Shown here piece by piece: positions 26,207 to 34,740 of a stretch of DNA of 64,000 nucleotides. The position numbers were made by a program, and so were the translations under genes. The notes below the pieces were generated by a model. It saw nothing but the letters and a program-made list of their open reading frames with translations, did not search any database and was not told the origin of the DNA. This DNA comes from Psychrilyobacter atlanticus DSM 19335 (GTDB lineage Bacteria; Fusobacteriota; Fusobacteriia; Fusobacteriales; Fusobacteriaceae). Position 1 is the stretch's first letter; the number at the start of each line of letters is the position of its first letter. The stretch spans positions 1 to 64,000 of the forward strand of contig NZ_KE384548.1 in the NCBI RefSeq assembly GCF_000426625.1. The letters are read 5' to 3'.

Positions 26207-27760
26207 TTATATTAATGTCAATTTTAATTTTTCTTTATTTGTAATATTTCTGTAATCATTTTTTTTATTGGTTGCATATTCCATGAGCTTTTCTTGGGTC
26301 AACTCATCATCATTATCAAGAATCCCTGTAATTTTCCCCTCATGCATCACTACCACACGGTCAGCCATCCCTAAAATTTCAGGCAATTCCGAAGAAATCA
26401 TTATTACACTCTTTCCTTCACAGGCTAATTTTGATATCAATCTGTGAATTTCAGATTTTGCTCCTACATCTATTCCCCTTGTAGGTTCATCTAAAATAAG
26501 TATATCCGGATCTGTTAAAAGCCACCTTGCTATCAGTACCTTTTGCTGGTTTCCCCCGCTTAGATTTCCTATTTTATGGTTTAAACTTGGAGTTTTTATC
26601 CCCAACGCCGATATATACTTTTCTCCGTCTTCTTTCATTTTTTTATAATTTATTAATTTGTTAGGATTTATATAGGCATCTATATTGACTATAGTCATAT
26701 TGTCTTTCACCGACAACATCGGAAAAATACCCGTTTCTCTCCTATCCTCTGTCAATAAGGCCATTTTATTCTTAACAGCTTTAGATGAGGAATCCATATT
26801 TATTTTTTCATTGTCTATTAAAATTTCTCCATTAATAATCGAACGAACACCGAACAGGGCTTCCATTACCTCTGTTCTCCCGGCACCAATCAATCCGGCA
26901 AAACCTAAAATTTCTCCTTTTTTCAGGTTAAAAGAAACATTTCTAAAATGATTTCCATCACTTAAGTTTTTTACCTCTAATTTTGTTCCGGATATCTCAC
27001 TGGGTGTCTTGGGAAACAAGTCCTCTATGTCACGTCCTACCATCATCTTGATCATTTCATCCATGGACATATCTTTGCTGGGCTTGCTGCCTATATAATT
27101 CCCATCACGAAAAACCGTAATCGTATCAGCTATCTTAAATATTTCATCTAATTTATGGGAGGTATATATTATGCTTCTTCCCTCAGATTTCAATTTAAAT
27201 ATTATTTTAAATAACTGATCTATTTCTCTGTCTGTAAGTGCTGAAGTTGGTTCATCCATTATGATTAACTTGGCATCGTATGATATTGCTTTTGCTATTT
27301 CTATCATTTGTATCTTTGCAATACTTAAATCTTTCATCAAAGTTTTAGGGTTTATGTCCAAATTTATCATCTTCAATACTTCTACGGTATTTTTATACAT
27401 AATCTTGTGATCAATTAAACCCAATTTATTCTTAGGTTCTCTCCCAAGCCAGATATTTTCCATGATAGACCTGTATAATATCGGACTTAATTCCTGATGT
27501 ATCATTGAAATCCCTGATTTTAATGCTGTTTCTGTATCATATTTTTTCATTTTTTTACCGTTAAAAATAATCTCTCCCGATGTCTGTCTGTGTATCCCTA
27601 TTATGCACTTCATAATAGTTGATTTTCCGGCACCATTTTCTCCCATGAGAGCATGAATTTCTCCGGTTTTAACCTTTAAATTAACTCCCTTCAATGCCAT
27701 TACACCTGGAAATTTTTTAACTATCTTATCCATTTCTAAAATATATTCATTAACCTCCAC
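26207..27760 (-). CDS. Sugar ABC transporter ATP-binding protein (double NBD)
   Basis: 517 residues with two nucleotide-binding domains, as in RbsA/MglA. The first has Walker A GENGAGKST, signature LSIAKIQMIEIAKA (degenerate) and Walker B LIIMDEPTSAL; the second has GLIGAGRTEV in place of Walker A, the signature LSGGNQQKV and LILDEPTRGIDVG. This asymmetric layout is normal for CUT2 importers. It lies 16 bp before the permease gene. Inositol specificity is inferred from the operon. Confidence 0.92.
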   Translation of the reverse strand: MEVNEYILEMDKIVKKFPGVMALKGVNLKVKTGEIHALMGENGAGKSTIMKCIIGIHRQTSGEIIFNGKKMKKYDTETALKSGISMIHQELSPILYRSIMENIWLGREPKNKLGLIDHKIMYKNTVEVLKMINLDINPKTLMKDLSIAKIQMIEIAKAISYDAKLIIMDEPTSALTDREIDQLFKIIFKLKSEGRSIIYTSHKLDEIFKIADTITVFRDGNYIGSKPSKDMSMDEMIKMMVGRDIEDLFPKTPSEISGTKLEVKNLSDGNHFRNVSFNLKKGEILGFAGLIGAGRTEVMEALFGVRSIINGEILIDNEKINMDSSSKAVKNKMALLTEDRRETGIFPMLSVKDNMTIVNIDAYINPNKLINYKKMKEDGEKYISALGIKTPSLNHKIGNLSGGNQQKVLIARWLLTDPDILILDEPTRGIDVGAKSEIHRLISKLACEGKSVIMISSELPEILGMADRVVVMHEGKITGILDNDDELTQEKLMEYATNKKNDYRNITNKEKLKLTLI

Positions 27761-27794
27761 TACATCACTCCTTATCCTATTTAAAATTCAAAGA

Positions 27795-27827
27795 ATGTTA
27801 ACTTAAAATCATATTTTAAGTTAACAT
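27795..27827 (-). promoter_or_regulatory. Intercistronic stem-loop
   Basis: A perfect 15-bp stem, ATGTTAACTTAAAAT (27795-27809) with its complement (27813-27827), around a 3-base loop, lies between the binding-protein gene and the ATPase gene. There is no long T-run, so it is more likely an mRNA-stabilising or partial-termination element that raises binding-protein level than a full terminator. Confidence 0.55.
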
Positions 27828-27845
27828 AATTTCAAATAATATTTT

Positions 27846-28814
27846 TTACTTAAAATCATTTAAATTTTCTTTGGTAATAAGTTTGAATGGAATATAAGTT
27901 ATTTTATTTGCAACTAATTTTCCTTGAATAACATCAATAACATTTTTGGCTGCTGTTGACCCTTGACCTTTAGCATCTTGAAATACCGTAGCACTAAGTT
28001 CTCCTTTTTCCACGGAATTAAGAGCATCAGGTGTAGCATCTAACCCAATAACTTTAACTTTTTCTAACAAACCATTACTTTTTAAAGCTTCAATTGCACC
28101 CAATGCCATCTCGTCATTATTTGAAATAATTGCAGAAATATCATCTCCATATGTTGTAATCCAGTTTTCAGCAATTGCTAATCCTTTGTCTCTTTGCCAT
28201 AAACCAGTTTCTTCTGCAAGTACTTTAACTTCAGGATATTTTTCTTTTATTACTTCTTTTACACCGAGAGTTCTCTTTAGGGCACCTTCATTTCCTAAAA
28301 TTCCCATAAGAATTGCAATATTTCCCTTACCATTCATTTCTTTCCCTATAAAATCCATCTGCATTTGTCCGCCTGTAATTTCATCGGCACCGACATAATA
28401 AACATTTTCAGGCATTTTATCTTCTTTTCCTGCATATGGATTTCTATTTACATAACATAGAGGAATTTTGGCGTCTATGGCAGCATCGGTAATAGGTCCC
28501 ATAGCACTTGTATCAGTAGGAACTACTATTATAGCGTCTACATTTCTTTCTATTAACGAATTTACTAAGTCTTGCTGCTTGATAACATCTTCTTTTGCAT
28601 TTTCTATAATAAAATTAACATCATTTTCTTCTGCATAGGCTTGTGCTGCATCTAATATAAAGGTCTGGAATGTGTCATTTAAATTATTGATAACGTAAGC
28701 AACTGTTGGCTTTTCGTTGTCTATTTTTTGAGCTTCCTCCTTGGATGATTCTCCGCATCCCTGAAGTAATCCCATTGTCAAAACTAACCCTATTATCATT
28801 AATAATTTTTTCAT
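27846..28814 (-). CDS. Sugar-binding lipoprotein of the inositol ABC importer
   Basis: 322 residues from the ATG at 28814, chosen because TTAGGAGGAAAA lies just upstream; the frame extends to 28856 without support. A lipoprotein signal ends in LLQGC (Cys20). The mature part is a periplasmic-binding-protein type I fold (VAYVINNLNDTFQTFILDAAQAYAEEN, IIVVPTD, GNEGALKRTLGVKEVI, IISNNDEMALGAIEAL), as in RbsB and inositol-binding IbpA. It should be anchored to the membrane and deliver substrate to the permease. Specificity is inferred from context. Confidence 0.9.
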   Translation of the reverse strand: MKKLLMIIGLVLTMGLLQGCGESSKEEAQKIDNEKPTVAYVINNLNDTFQTFILDAAQAYAEENDVNFIIENAKEDVIKQQDLVNSLIERNVDAIIVVPTDTSAMGPITDAAIDAKIPLCYVNRNPYAGKEDKMPENVYYVGADEITGGQMQMDFIGKEMNGKGNIAILMGILGNEGALKRTLGVKEVIKEKYPEVKVLAEETGLWQRDKGLAIAENWITTYGDDISAIISNNDEMALGAIEALKSNGLLEKVKVIGLDATPDALNSVEKGELSATVFQDAKGQGSTAAKNVIDVIQGKLVANKITYIPFKLITKENLNDFK

Positions 28815-28880
28815 TAATTTTCCTCCTAAGTTAAAATCATGAAGTTCCCATAACAAAATTTCTAATCAACATCTATTTTA

Positions 28881-29903
28881 TTAATTTTCTTGAATATCAA
28901 TGAGTTTACCTGTCTCAAATGACTCCTTGCAGGCATAGGCTATAATTGTAGTTCTTGTCCCATCATATACAGTTACCTCTGGTTTTCTTTTATTTATAAT
29001 ACAGTTTACAAATTCTTTTAATTCATCTACATATGCAGTTTCAAATCTTTCCAAGAAATCCTGGGAACATTCTTTTCTCACACCACTGGGATCCAAAACT
29101 TCCACTAAATTTTTCTGGGGGACATTGGCAATTCTTAATATTCCCTCTGTTCCAATGATTTCAGTTTCAACATTATATCCGTGAGGAGCCGTTCTTCCGG
29201 CAAAGATAAATGCCATTGCATCATTTTTAAATTTTAAAAGTGCAGATACATTGTCCCCATCTTTATGTTTTCCAAACTCATCATGCTTATAGCATCCGCC
29301 TATCCCCCATGTTTGAATGGGTTCGGAATCTAGAAGCCATCTCGAAAGGTCTATATCATGTACTGCCATATCGATAAATTGCCCCCCTGAATGTCCTGCA
29401 TAGGCAATTGCTCCGGCTATTGCAGACTCTGGATCCTGGCTGTATCCTCTGAATAAAAATGGTTTCCCTATTTTCCCCTGGTCTATCATCTTTTTAGCGT
29501 ATACATATGAAGGATCATAGCGTCTCATAAATCCCAGCATAAACACCTTATCTGGATGGTTTTCAATGGCCTTTTCTGCTCTTTTACACTCTTCCAATGT
29601 TATTCCCAAAGGTTTTTCAGAAAAAACATGCAGCCCTGCCTTCAATGCTTTTTCAATCTGGTCACAGTGCAGATGTGATGGCGAACATAGGAACACTGCA
29701 TCTAATTCATTGTTTTTAATCATCTCGTCAAAATCAGTATATCCATATGGGACACCCCATCTTGTTTTAACTTCTTCTACTCTTTCCTCTTCAATGGCAC
29801 AAATAGCAGTCAATTCTGCTTCAGGAATTTTAAAAGCAATGTTTTCAGCATGTTGAATTCCAAGTCTTCCAAGACCCACCATTCCAAACTTAATTTTTTT
29901 CAT
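28881..29903 (-). CDS. Gfo/Idh/MocA oxidoreductase, first gene of the inositol operon
   Basis: 340 residues. Rossmann loop GMVGLGRLGIQHA near residues 7-19, EKPLG motif, and the HDIDLSRWLL catalytic segment. It is about as long as the iolG product but clearly divergent. Two such dehydrogenases in one inositol operon usually allow use of other isomers, for example scyllo- or D-chiro-inositol, or act on an inosose. It is the first gene downstream of the LacI-regulated promoter. The substrate cannot be decided by sequence. Confidence 0.85.
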   Translation of the reverse strand: MKKIKFGMVGLGRLGIQHAENIAFKIPEAELTAICAIEEERVEEVKTRWGVPYGYTDFDEMIKNNELDAVFLCSPSHLHCDQIEKALKAGLHVFSEKPLGITLEECKRAEKAIENHPDKVFMLGFMRRYDPSYVYAKKMIDQGKIGKPFLFRGYSQDPESAIAGAIAYAGHSGGQFIDMAVHDIDLSRWLLDSEPIQTWGIGGCYKHDEFGKHKDGDNVSALLKFKNDAMAFIFAGRTAPHGYNVETEIIGTEGILRIANVPQKNLVEVLDPSGVRKECSQDFLERFETAYVDELKEFVNCIINKRKPEVTVYDGTRTTIIAYACKESFETGKLIDIQEN

Positions 29904-29933
29904 TATTCATCCTCCTAAAAGTTTTTCCAATAA

Positions 29934-29949
29934 TTTAAAACGTTTTAAA
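29934..29949. promoter_or_regulatory. LacI-type operator O1 of the inositol operon
   Basis: Perfect 16-bp palindrome TTTAAAACGTTTTAAA with the central CG typical of LacI/PurR-family sites. It lies between the operon promoter (TTGACA at 29988-29993, minus strand) and the first start codon at 29903. Confidence 0.8.
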
Positions 29950-29987
29950 AAAGTTTCTATTAATTAAATACTTCTTTTTTTTTTATT

Positions 29988-29993
29988 TGTCAA
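29988..29993 (-). promoter_or_regulatory. -35 box of the inositol operon promoter
   Basis: TTGACA on the minus strand. With a 17-bp spacer the -10 would be TATTTA (29965-29970), which is weak; a TTTAAT at 29963-29968 is an alternative. Operator O1 follows immediately downstream. Confidence 0.5.
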
Positions 29994-30139
29994 ATCTTTT
30001 TATAACTTATTTAGAACAAAAGAACCAAAAAAATATACAAATATGTCTTTTAACTGCTATTTTTACTGATTTAGATTAAATTATTGCAAGCTGAAATATT
30101 GTATTAAGTTATTTTTTTAACAGTTTTTTATTTAATAAT

Positions 30140-30168
30140 TTGATATTTAAAACGTTTTAAGTTATAAT
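30140..30168 (+). promoter_or_regulatory. Promoter and operator O2 of the LacI-family gene
   Basis: TTGATA (30140-30145), a 17-bp spacer, TATAAT (30163-30168). The spacer contains the palindrome TTAAAACGTTTTAA (30147-30160), the same core as O1, so the regulator should repress itself. The centres of O1 and O2 are 212 bp apart, close to 20 helical turns, which suits DNA looping. Confidence 0.75.
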
Positions 30169-30204
30169 TTTAAAATAAGAATTAAAATTATTGGGGGAAT
30201 CCAG

Positions 30205-31179
30205 ATGGGAGTTACACTTAAAAATATTGCCAGCCAGTTAGGTTTGTCTTATACCACGGTATCCAGGGCTTTAAATAATCACAAAGAAATAAAGCCTTCT
30301 ACCAGAAAACTGGTAAAAGAAACGGCTGATTCCATGGGATATGTACCTAATTCAATAGCCCAGGGATTGGTTATGAAAAAAACCAAAACTCTTGGTCTTA
30401 TTCTTCCGGATATAACCGATGGCTTCATGGCAGAATTAGCAAGGGAGATTGAAATAGTTTCTAACCGTGCCGGGTATACAATATTTCTCTGTAATACCAA
30501 CTGGAGTAAGGAACGGACAAGGGATTATGTAAAGAAATTAATAGAAAGAAGGGTAGATGGTATCATTATGATCCCTACATCCAATGATATAAGTTTTTTA
30601 GAGACTGCTCTGAAATATGATACGAGAATTATATTTATAGGTTCAAGTTTGAAAAAAATAGAGGTTAAGTCCATCCAGATAGACAACTACAAGGCGATAA
30701 AAATAGCTATCTTTCATCTTCTAGGGAAAAACAAAAGAAAAATCGCTTATCTTGGAGGGGGAAAAGAACTTTTTGCCAACGAGGAAAGATTTTTGGCCTT
30801 TAAAAAAATATTAACAGATAATAACCTGTTTGATCCGAAACTTATAGCAAACTCACACGAATTTAGAAAAGATGGTTATTTACTGGTAGAAGAACTCTTA
30901 AAGAAAAAAATAAAATTTGATTCAATTATCGCTTTTAATGACGTTATCGCAATGGGAGCCATAAAAAAATTAAAAGAATTGAATATAAAAGTCCCAGAAG
31001 ACGTAGCAGTTATTGGATTCGATGACAGTCCAATTTCTAAATTTTTAGGAGACGGATTATCTACTATAAAACAACCCATCGAAGAAATGGCCAAATTAGC
31101 CTTCAATGAAGTTATAAAAAGTAAGGATAATAAAAGAATTCTGCTAGACCCTATTTTTATTCAAAGAAATAGTTCTTAA
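30205..31179 (+). CDS. LacI-family regulator of the inositol operon
   Basis: 324 residues. The N-terminal helix-turn-helix is complete (TLKNIASQLGLSYTTVSRALNNHKEI, residues 4-29) with a hinge helix (VPNSIAQGLVMKKT), followed by a periplasmic-binding-protein-like effector domain (LGLILPDITDGFMAEL, IGFDDSPISKFL). Divergent transcription from the inositol operon and two CG-centred palindromes in between make it the likely repressor, with an inositol-pathway compound as inducer. Many other bacteria use a DeoR-type IolR or RpiR-type regulator instead. A strong terminator follows. Confidence 0.88.
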   Translation: MGVTLKNIASQLGLSYTTVSRALNNHKEIKPSTRKLVKETADSMGYVPNSIAQGLVMKKTKTLGLILPDITDGFMAELAREIEIVSNRAGYTIFLCNTNWSKERTRDYVKKLIERRVDGIIMIPTSNDISFLETALKYDTRIIFIGSSLKKIEVKSIQIDNYKAIKIAIFHLLGKNKRKIAYLGGGKELFANEERFLAFKKILTDNNLFDPKLIANSHEFRKDGYLLVEELLKKKIKFDSIIAFNDVIAMGAIKKLKELNIKVPEDVAVIGFDDSPISKFLGDGLSTIKQPIEEMAKLAFNEVIKSKDNKRILLDPIFIQRNSS

Positions 31180-31235
31180 CTATTTAGCAGTGTAAATAAT
31201 TTTTAGATATTCGAATAAACTTTAAAGGATAAATA

Positions 31236-31271
31236 AAAAATCCACCTAGGAATCTACCTAGGTGGATTTTT
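31236..31271. terminator. Bidirectional terminator
   Basis: AAAAATCCACCTAGG pairs with CCTAGGTGGATTTTT around a 6-base loop, with A- and T-runs on both sides, between the convergent LacI and EamA-transporter genes. Confidence 0.9.
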
Positions 31272-32171
31272 TTATGCTCTTTTGTGTTTAGAACCAATCA
31301 ATTTTTTATTCTTTTGTCCAGTACTCATACTATACAAAAAAATACCTAATCCGATAAAGATAATTCCTATAATCATATTTGTACTTAAAACTTCTCCGAA
31401 AACCATAACAGAAATAAAAATAGTAGAAATACTCTGGGTAGACAATATTACAGAAGCTTTTTCAGCATCTACAAATTTTAGTGCTTGATTCTGTGCTGTA
31501 TATGCAAAAGCTGTAACTACAATACTCAGATATAATATATTCATTGTTAAAGCTTTCGTCAAAGGAAAAGGCTTTTCATTAAACACATTAATAAATATCA
31601 AAGAAAAAAAGCCGCATAAAAACATCTGGATAACAGAAAGTTTTTTATAGGACATCTTATTAGAATTTTGTTCTAAATATACTATGTTTAAAGCAAAACA
31701 GAAACCACTTAAAATCGAATAGAAGTCCCCTATACTAAATCCATTGAGCGAAAGACCATTTTTATTGACATAGAAGATCCCAATTATTATGAGGAGTGAA
31801 TAGGATATATTTATTGCACTAAATTGCGCTTTTTTTAAAACTCTTTTAATTATTAAGGTGAATATTAAATAGGAAGAAAATAGTGCAGCACCTCTTGATG
31901 ATGATATATAGAGTAGCCCATAGCTCATAGTAAAGAACATTATAAATACAAATACAGATGACCAAAAACATATTTTTATCTCCTCTATACTTAACCCTTT
32001 GAGTTCTTTAAAATATATTATGGATAATATCAGTCCACCGATAAAAAATCTAACAGTCAATAAAGAGAAGACCCCTACCCCTAAATTAAAAGAATATTCC
32101 ATGGAAGGATAGGCACTCCCCCAGATTAATGAAGCAAAAATCAATAATACAGTCCCATATAAATTGGCCAC
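31272..32171 (-). CDS. EamA/DMT-family transporter
   Basis: 299 residues with ten hydrophobic segments arranged as two EamA repeats (LLIFASLIWGSAYPSMEYSF at the start; SIVVTAFAYTAQNQALKFVDAEKASVILSTQSI in the second). These inner-membrane proteins export amino acids, purines or other metabolites. The C-terminal tail is Lys-rich and cytoplasmic. A 14-bp palindrome lies 85 bp upstream and may control it. Substrate unknown. Confidence 0.85.
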   Translation of the reverse strand: MANLYGTVLLIFASLIWGSAYPSMEYSFNLGVGVFSLLTVRFFIGGLILSIIYFKELKGLSIEEIKICFWSSVFVFIMFFTMSYGLLYISSSRGAALFSSYLIFTLIIKRVLKKAQFSAINISYSLLIIIGIFYVNKNGLSLNGFSIGDFYSILSGFCFALNIVYLEQNSNKMSYKKLSVIQMFLCGFFSLIFINVFNEKPFPLTKALTMNILYLSIVVTAFAYTAQNQALKFVDAEKASVILSTQSISTIFISVMVFGEVLSTNMIIGIIFIGLGIFLYSMSTGQKNKKLIGSKHKRA

Positions 32172-32255
32172 TTTATTTCCCTCCCTATTTAAAAATAAAA
32201 TTTCTTCAAATATTATTTCAGTACAATTCTCTTTAAATAAAAATTTCCATCTTTT

Positions 32256-32269
32256 TTAATCGCGATTAA
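32256..32269. promoter_or_regulatory. Palindrome upstream of the EamA gene, operator candidate
   Basis: Perfect 14-bp palindrome TTAATCGCGATTAA in an otherwise AT-rich 588-bp gap. The GC-rich centre stands out and suggests a repressor site; the regulator is not known. Confidence 0.4.
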
Positions 32270-32409
32270 CTTATTAGTAAGGTTATAGTTCATAAATTCA
32301 CACAAGTCAATACAGCAGCCTGATGAAATAAAGATTTTAACTAATAAACAAACTAAAGCTTACTAAATATAGCTGAACAGATAGATTTTTTTATTTCATT
32401 TAATCCTCT

Positions 32410-32505
32410 CTATTCTTTTATTTTAAAAAAAAAATTAATTTTAAACTTTTTCCACCTAAGTGGCGTCTGATAAGTATAAGCAAATGAAAATAATATTTTT
32501 TTCAT
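32410..32505 (-). CDS. Possible 31-residue small ORF
   Basis: In the gap between the EamA gene and the PLP-GNAT gene, the minus strand has AAGGAAAGAAAGAA then an ATG at 32505 and 31 codons beginning MKKILFSFAYTYQTPLRWKK, ending at 32410. The product would be basic and aromatic. There is no family evidence; it may be chance. The rest of this gap (32172-32759) shows only the palindrome at 32256 and the hairpin at 32542. Confidence 0.2.
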   Translation of the reverse strand: MKKILFSFAYTYQTPLRWKKFKINFFFKIKE

Positions 32506-32541
32506 TTCTTTCTTTCCTTAAAATAAAATATAAAAATAAAA

Positions 32542-32587
32542 ACCTCTTAACTGTGTGACTATTACAGTTAGGGGGTCTTTATTTTTT
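32542..32587. terminator. Stand-alone terminator-like hairpin
   Basis: ACCTCTTAACTGT (32542-32554) pairs with ACAGTTAGGGGGT (32563-32575) using two G-U pairs, followed by CTTTATTTTTTT on the plus strand. No plus-strand gene lies upstream of it since 31179, so it may end an unseen short transcript or attenuate the leader of the gene at 32760. Confidence 0.55.
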
Positions 32588-32759
32588 TGACTATATTTAA
32601 AAATAAATTCCATAGCAGATTAAGTCCCCTATAATTTATAGGTATATCCAATGACTTAAATAAAATCTAATATAGATCTTAGAGGATTTAGGTTGCTCAT
32701 TCCGTAATAATATACATGAGTTTTAATAACTATTAATTGCTGGAAAAGGAGGATATAAC

Positions 32760-34109
32760 ATGTTAAAAAGTGGGAGAACACCCTTACTGAGAGCACATAA
32801 ACTTGAGAAGCTGTTAGATGTAGGAGAGATCTATATAAAATTAGAAGGTGCAAATCCAGCGGGTCATAAGCATGACAGGATAGCTGAGGTACTAGTAAAA
32901 GATGCCATTGCTCACAAATATACAGGAATTGTTGTAAATGGTTCAGTCAGTTATATTAATTCTATCTTATATTACGCTGCTCTGGAAAATTTAGATATTG
33001 TGATTCCCTTATTTAAGGGAGAAAGGTGGAAAATAGTAAAATTTAAAGATCAGGGAATCCTGGATTTAAGATCTTTAAAATATAAATCACAATTAGAAAT
33101 AATAACAAAAACTGCAGAAGATAAAGATTATTACCTGGCAGCTGAAGGTTATACCAATACTCATATAAACCAAATGATCTTGGAAAACTTAACAGATGAG
33201 ATTTTCAAGAAGCTGAATTATAGAGTAGATACTATATATACCCAGTTAAGCTATGGGTATACATTAACCAGTATACATAACTATTTACTAAAAAAATGGA
33301 TGAATGGTGAAATAGAAAACTTTTCAAATATTATATGTGGAACCTGGGGAAAAGGAAATGCAGTATTTCAATACTTTCAAAGGACTAAAGAAATTAAAAA
33401 TAACGTTCTTGAAGGATTTAAAGATAAAGAGTTATCAAGAAATCATATATTATTGGATATAGAATTATTGGAACAGACTTTTCTCGACATCAATGAAACC
33501 GATGGTGAGGTTATTTCCATCAGCAAAGAACTGTTAAAAGAAAGTGTAAAAATTTTAAGACAGAAGGAGCAGATAAAGGTAAATGAACAGGAGGCATATT
33601 CTTTTGCAGCTTTTTATAAATTAGTTAAAGATAAAAAAGTAAAAAATGGAAGACATGTAATTATCCTGAATGAGGGCAAGAGTATCATAAATATTGAAAA
33701 TTTAAATGACTACGATGAGGTTTCTAAAGACAAATTGGTCAAATTAACCCGGGAATTACTGGTGCAATATTCAGATTCTGTAGCAGAAACAGAGGATGCA
33801 ATAAAAAATGCTATCGATAAAGGGTTTATATTATTAGCTTCTCGTAACGGTATATATGAAGGTGTCTGTATTATTGTCAATCTGGGGTTTGAAGAATTCA
33901 TACCAAAATATCATTTGGCATATATCGGAACCAATAAAGTAAGCAAGGGAAGGGGAGTCGGAACTGAATTAATACAACGTGCTATTGATCTAACCGATGG
34001 CAATCTATCGCTCCATGTAGATTTAGATAATAAAGGAGCTAAAAAACTATATAAAAGGCTCGGATTTAAACATGCTTATAATCGTATGATCTACCAGGGT
34101 GAAATATAG
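32760..34109 (+). CDS. PLP fold-type II enzyme fused to a GNAT acetyltransferase
   Basis: 449 residues. The first 300 or so resemble the threonine synthase / tryptophan synthase beta / cysteine synthase superfamily: SGRTPLLRAHKLEKLL, IYIKLEGANPAGHKHDR with the likely PLP Lys37, then GIVVNGSVSYINSILYYAA and a later Gly-rich CGTWGKGNAV segment. Residues about 305-449 are a GNAT domain (AYIGTNKVSKGRGVGTELIQRAIDL acetyl-CoA loop; ALDN-type LHVDLDNKGAKKLYKRLGFK). The fusion suggests an amino acid made or cleaved and then N-acetylated. The ribosome site AAAGGAGGA supports the ATG. No obvious partner genes; both reactions are unproven. Confidence 0.75.
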   Translation: MLKSGRTPLLRAHKLEKLLDVGEIYIKLEGANPAGHKHDRIAEVLVKDAIAHKYTGIVVNGSVSYINSILYYAALENLDIVIPLFKGERWKIVKFKDQGILDLRSLKYKSQLEIITKTAEDKDYYLAAEGYTNTHINQMILENLTDEIFKKLNYRVDTIYTQLSYGYTLTSIHNYLLKKWMNGEIENFSNIICGTWGKGNAVFQYFQRTKEIKNNVLEGFKDKELSRNHILLDIELLEQTFLDINETDGEVISISKELLKESVKILRQKEQIKVNEQEAYSFAAFYKLVKDKKVKNGRHVIILNEGKSIINIENLNDYDEVSKDKLVKLTRELLVQYSDSVAETEDAIKNAIDKGFILLASRNGIYEGVCIIVNLGFEEFIPKYHLAYIGTNKVSKGRGVGTELIQRAIDLTDGNLSLHVDLDNKGAKKLYKRLGFKHAYNRMIYQGEI

Positions 34110-34167
34110 ACTTATTCTAAATTGAAACCTCACTGAAAAATAAAACTTTACTTTCTGTAACATTTAT

Positions 34168-34295
34168 GGTATTATATTTGTAGTAACAGAGAGTCAGACA
34201 AGAGCTTCATTGGTTAAGAAACCCTTTCAGAGGGTTGAAAGTTAAATGGATTTTAAGAAAAACTTATCTGTATTAAAATTTTACGGAGGTAACAA
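34168..34295 (+). promoter_or_regulatory. Promoter and structured 5' leader of the cold-shock gene
   Basis: An extended -10 (TGGTATTAT, 34167-34175) puts transcription start near 34182, leaving a leader of about 114 bases. It can form two mutually exclusive hairpins: AACCCT (34220-34225) with AGGGTT (34231-34236), or CTTTCA (34224-34229) with TGAAAG (34236-34241). Long switching leaders are known for cspA-type mRNAs. Confidence 0.5.
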
Positions 34296-34496
34296 ATGTT
34301 AAAAGGAACAGTTAAATGGTTTAATGAGGAGAAAGGATTTGGATTTATTTCAGCAGAAGACGGAAACGATTACTTCGCACATTTTTCTCAAATCAACAAA
34401 GAAGGATTTAAAACTTTAAACGAGGGAGAAGAAGTAACTTTCGAAATCACTCAAGGCGATAAAGGTCCTCAAGCTTCAAAGATCGAAACTGTATAA
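34296..34496 (+). CDS. Cold-shock protein CspA family
   Basis: 66 residues, the normal size of a single cold-shock domain. Both RNA-binding motifs are visible: [10 protein letters not shown] (RNP1) and DYFAHFSQI (RNP2), after GTVKWFNEE. The protein is a nucleic-acid chaperone that melts RNA structure. TACGGAGGTAAC precedes the ATG. It has its own promoter, a long leader and a terminator, so it is monocistronic. Confidence 0.95.
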   Translation: MLKGTVKWFNEEKGFGFISAEDGNDYFAHFSQINKEGFKTLNEGEEVTFEITQGDKGPQASKIETV

Positions 34497-34518
34497 TTAT
34501 ATATAATTTTGAATATTC

Positions 34519-34550
34519 AAAGTGGTAGAAATTTCTACCACTTTTTTTAT
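34519..34550 (+). terminator. Terminator of the cold-shock gene
   Basis: AAAGTGGTAGAAA (34519-34531) is followed directly by its complement TTTCTACCACTTT and then a T-run. Confidence 0.88.
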
Positions 34551-34740
34551 TTTAAATTTTTCCACAATCATTGCATCAGAATCATATATTTACCTAAGTA
34601 ATTATAGCCTGTTATGATAAGTAATAATATTTTTTATGAACAATTTAGTAACTTTTGAAGAGGAATAAAAAAAAGTGATTGTATATTATAAGAGTAAATA
34701 TTTAGTGCATAATTGGTGGTATCAAGAGGAGGAATAAAAA

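Noticed and set aside
27795-27827. Stem-loop between ABC genes considered as a full terminator
   Set aside because: It lacks a long T-run and the operon clearly continues; more likely mRNA stabilisation or partial termination.
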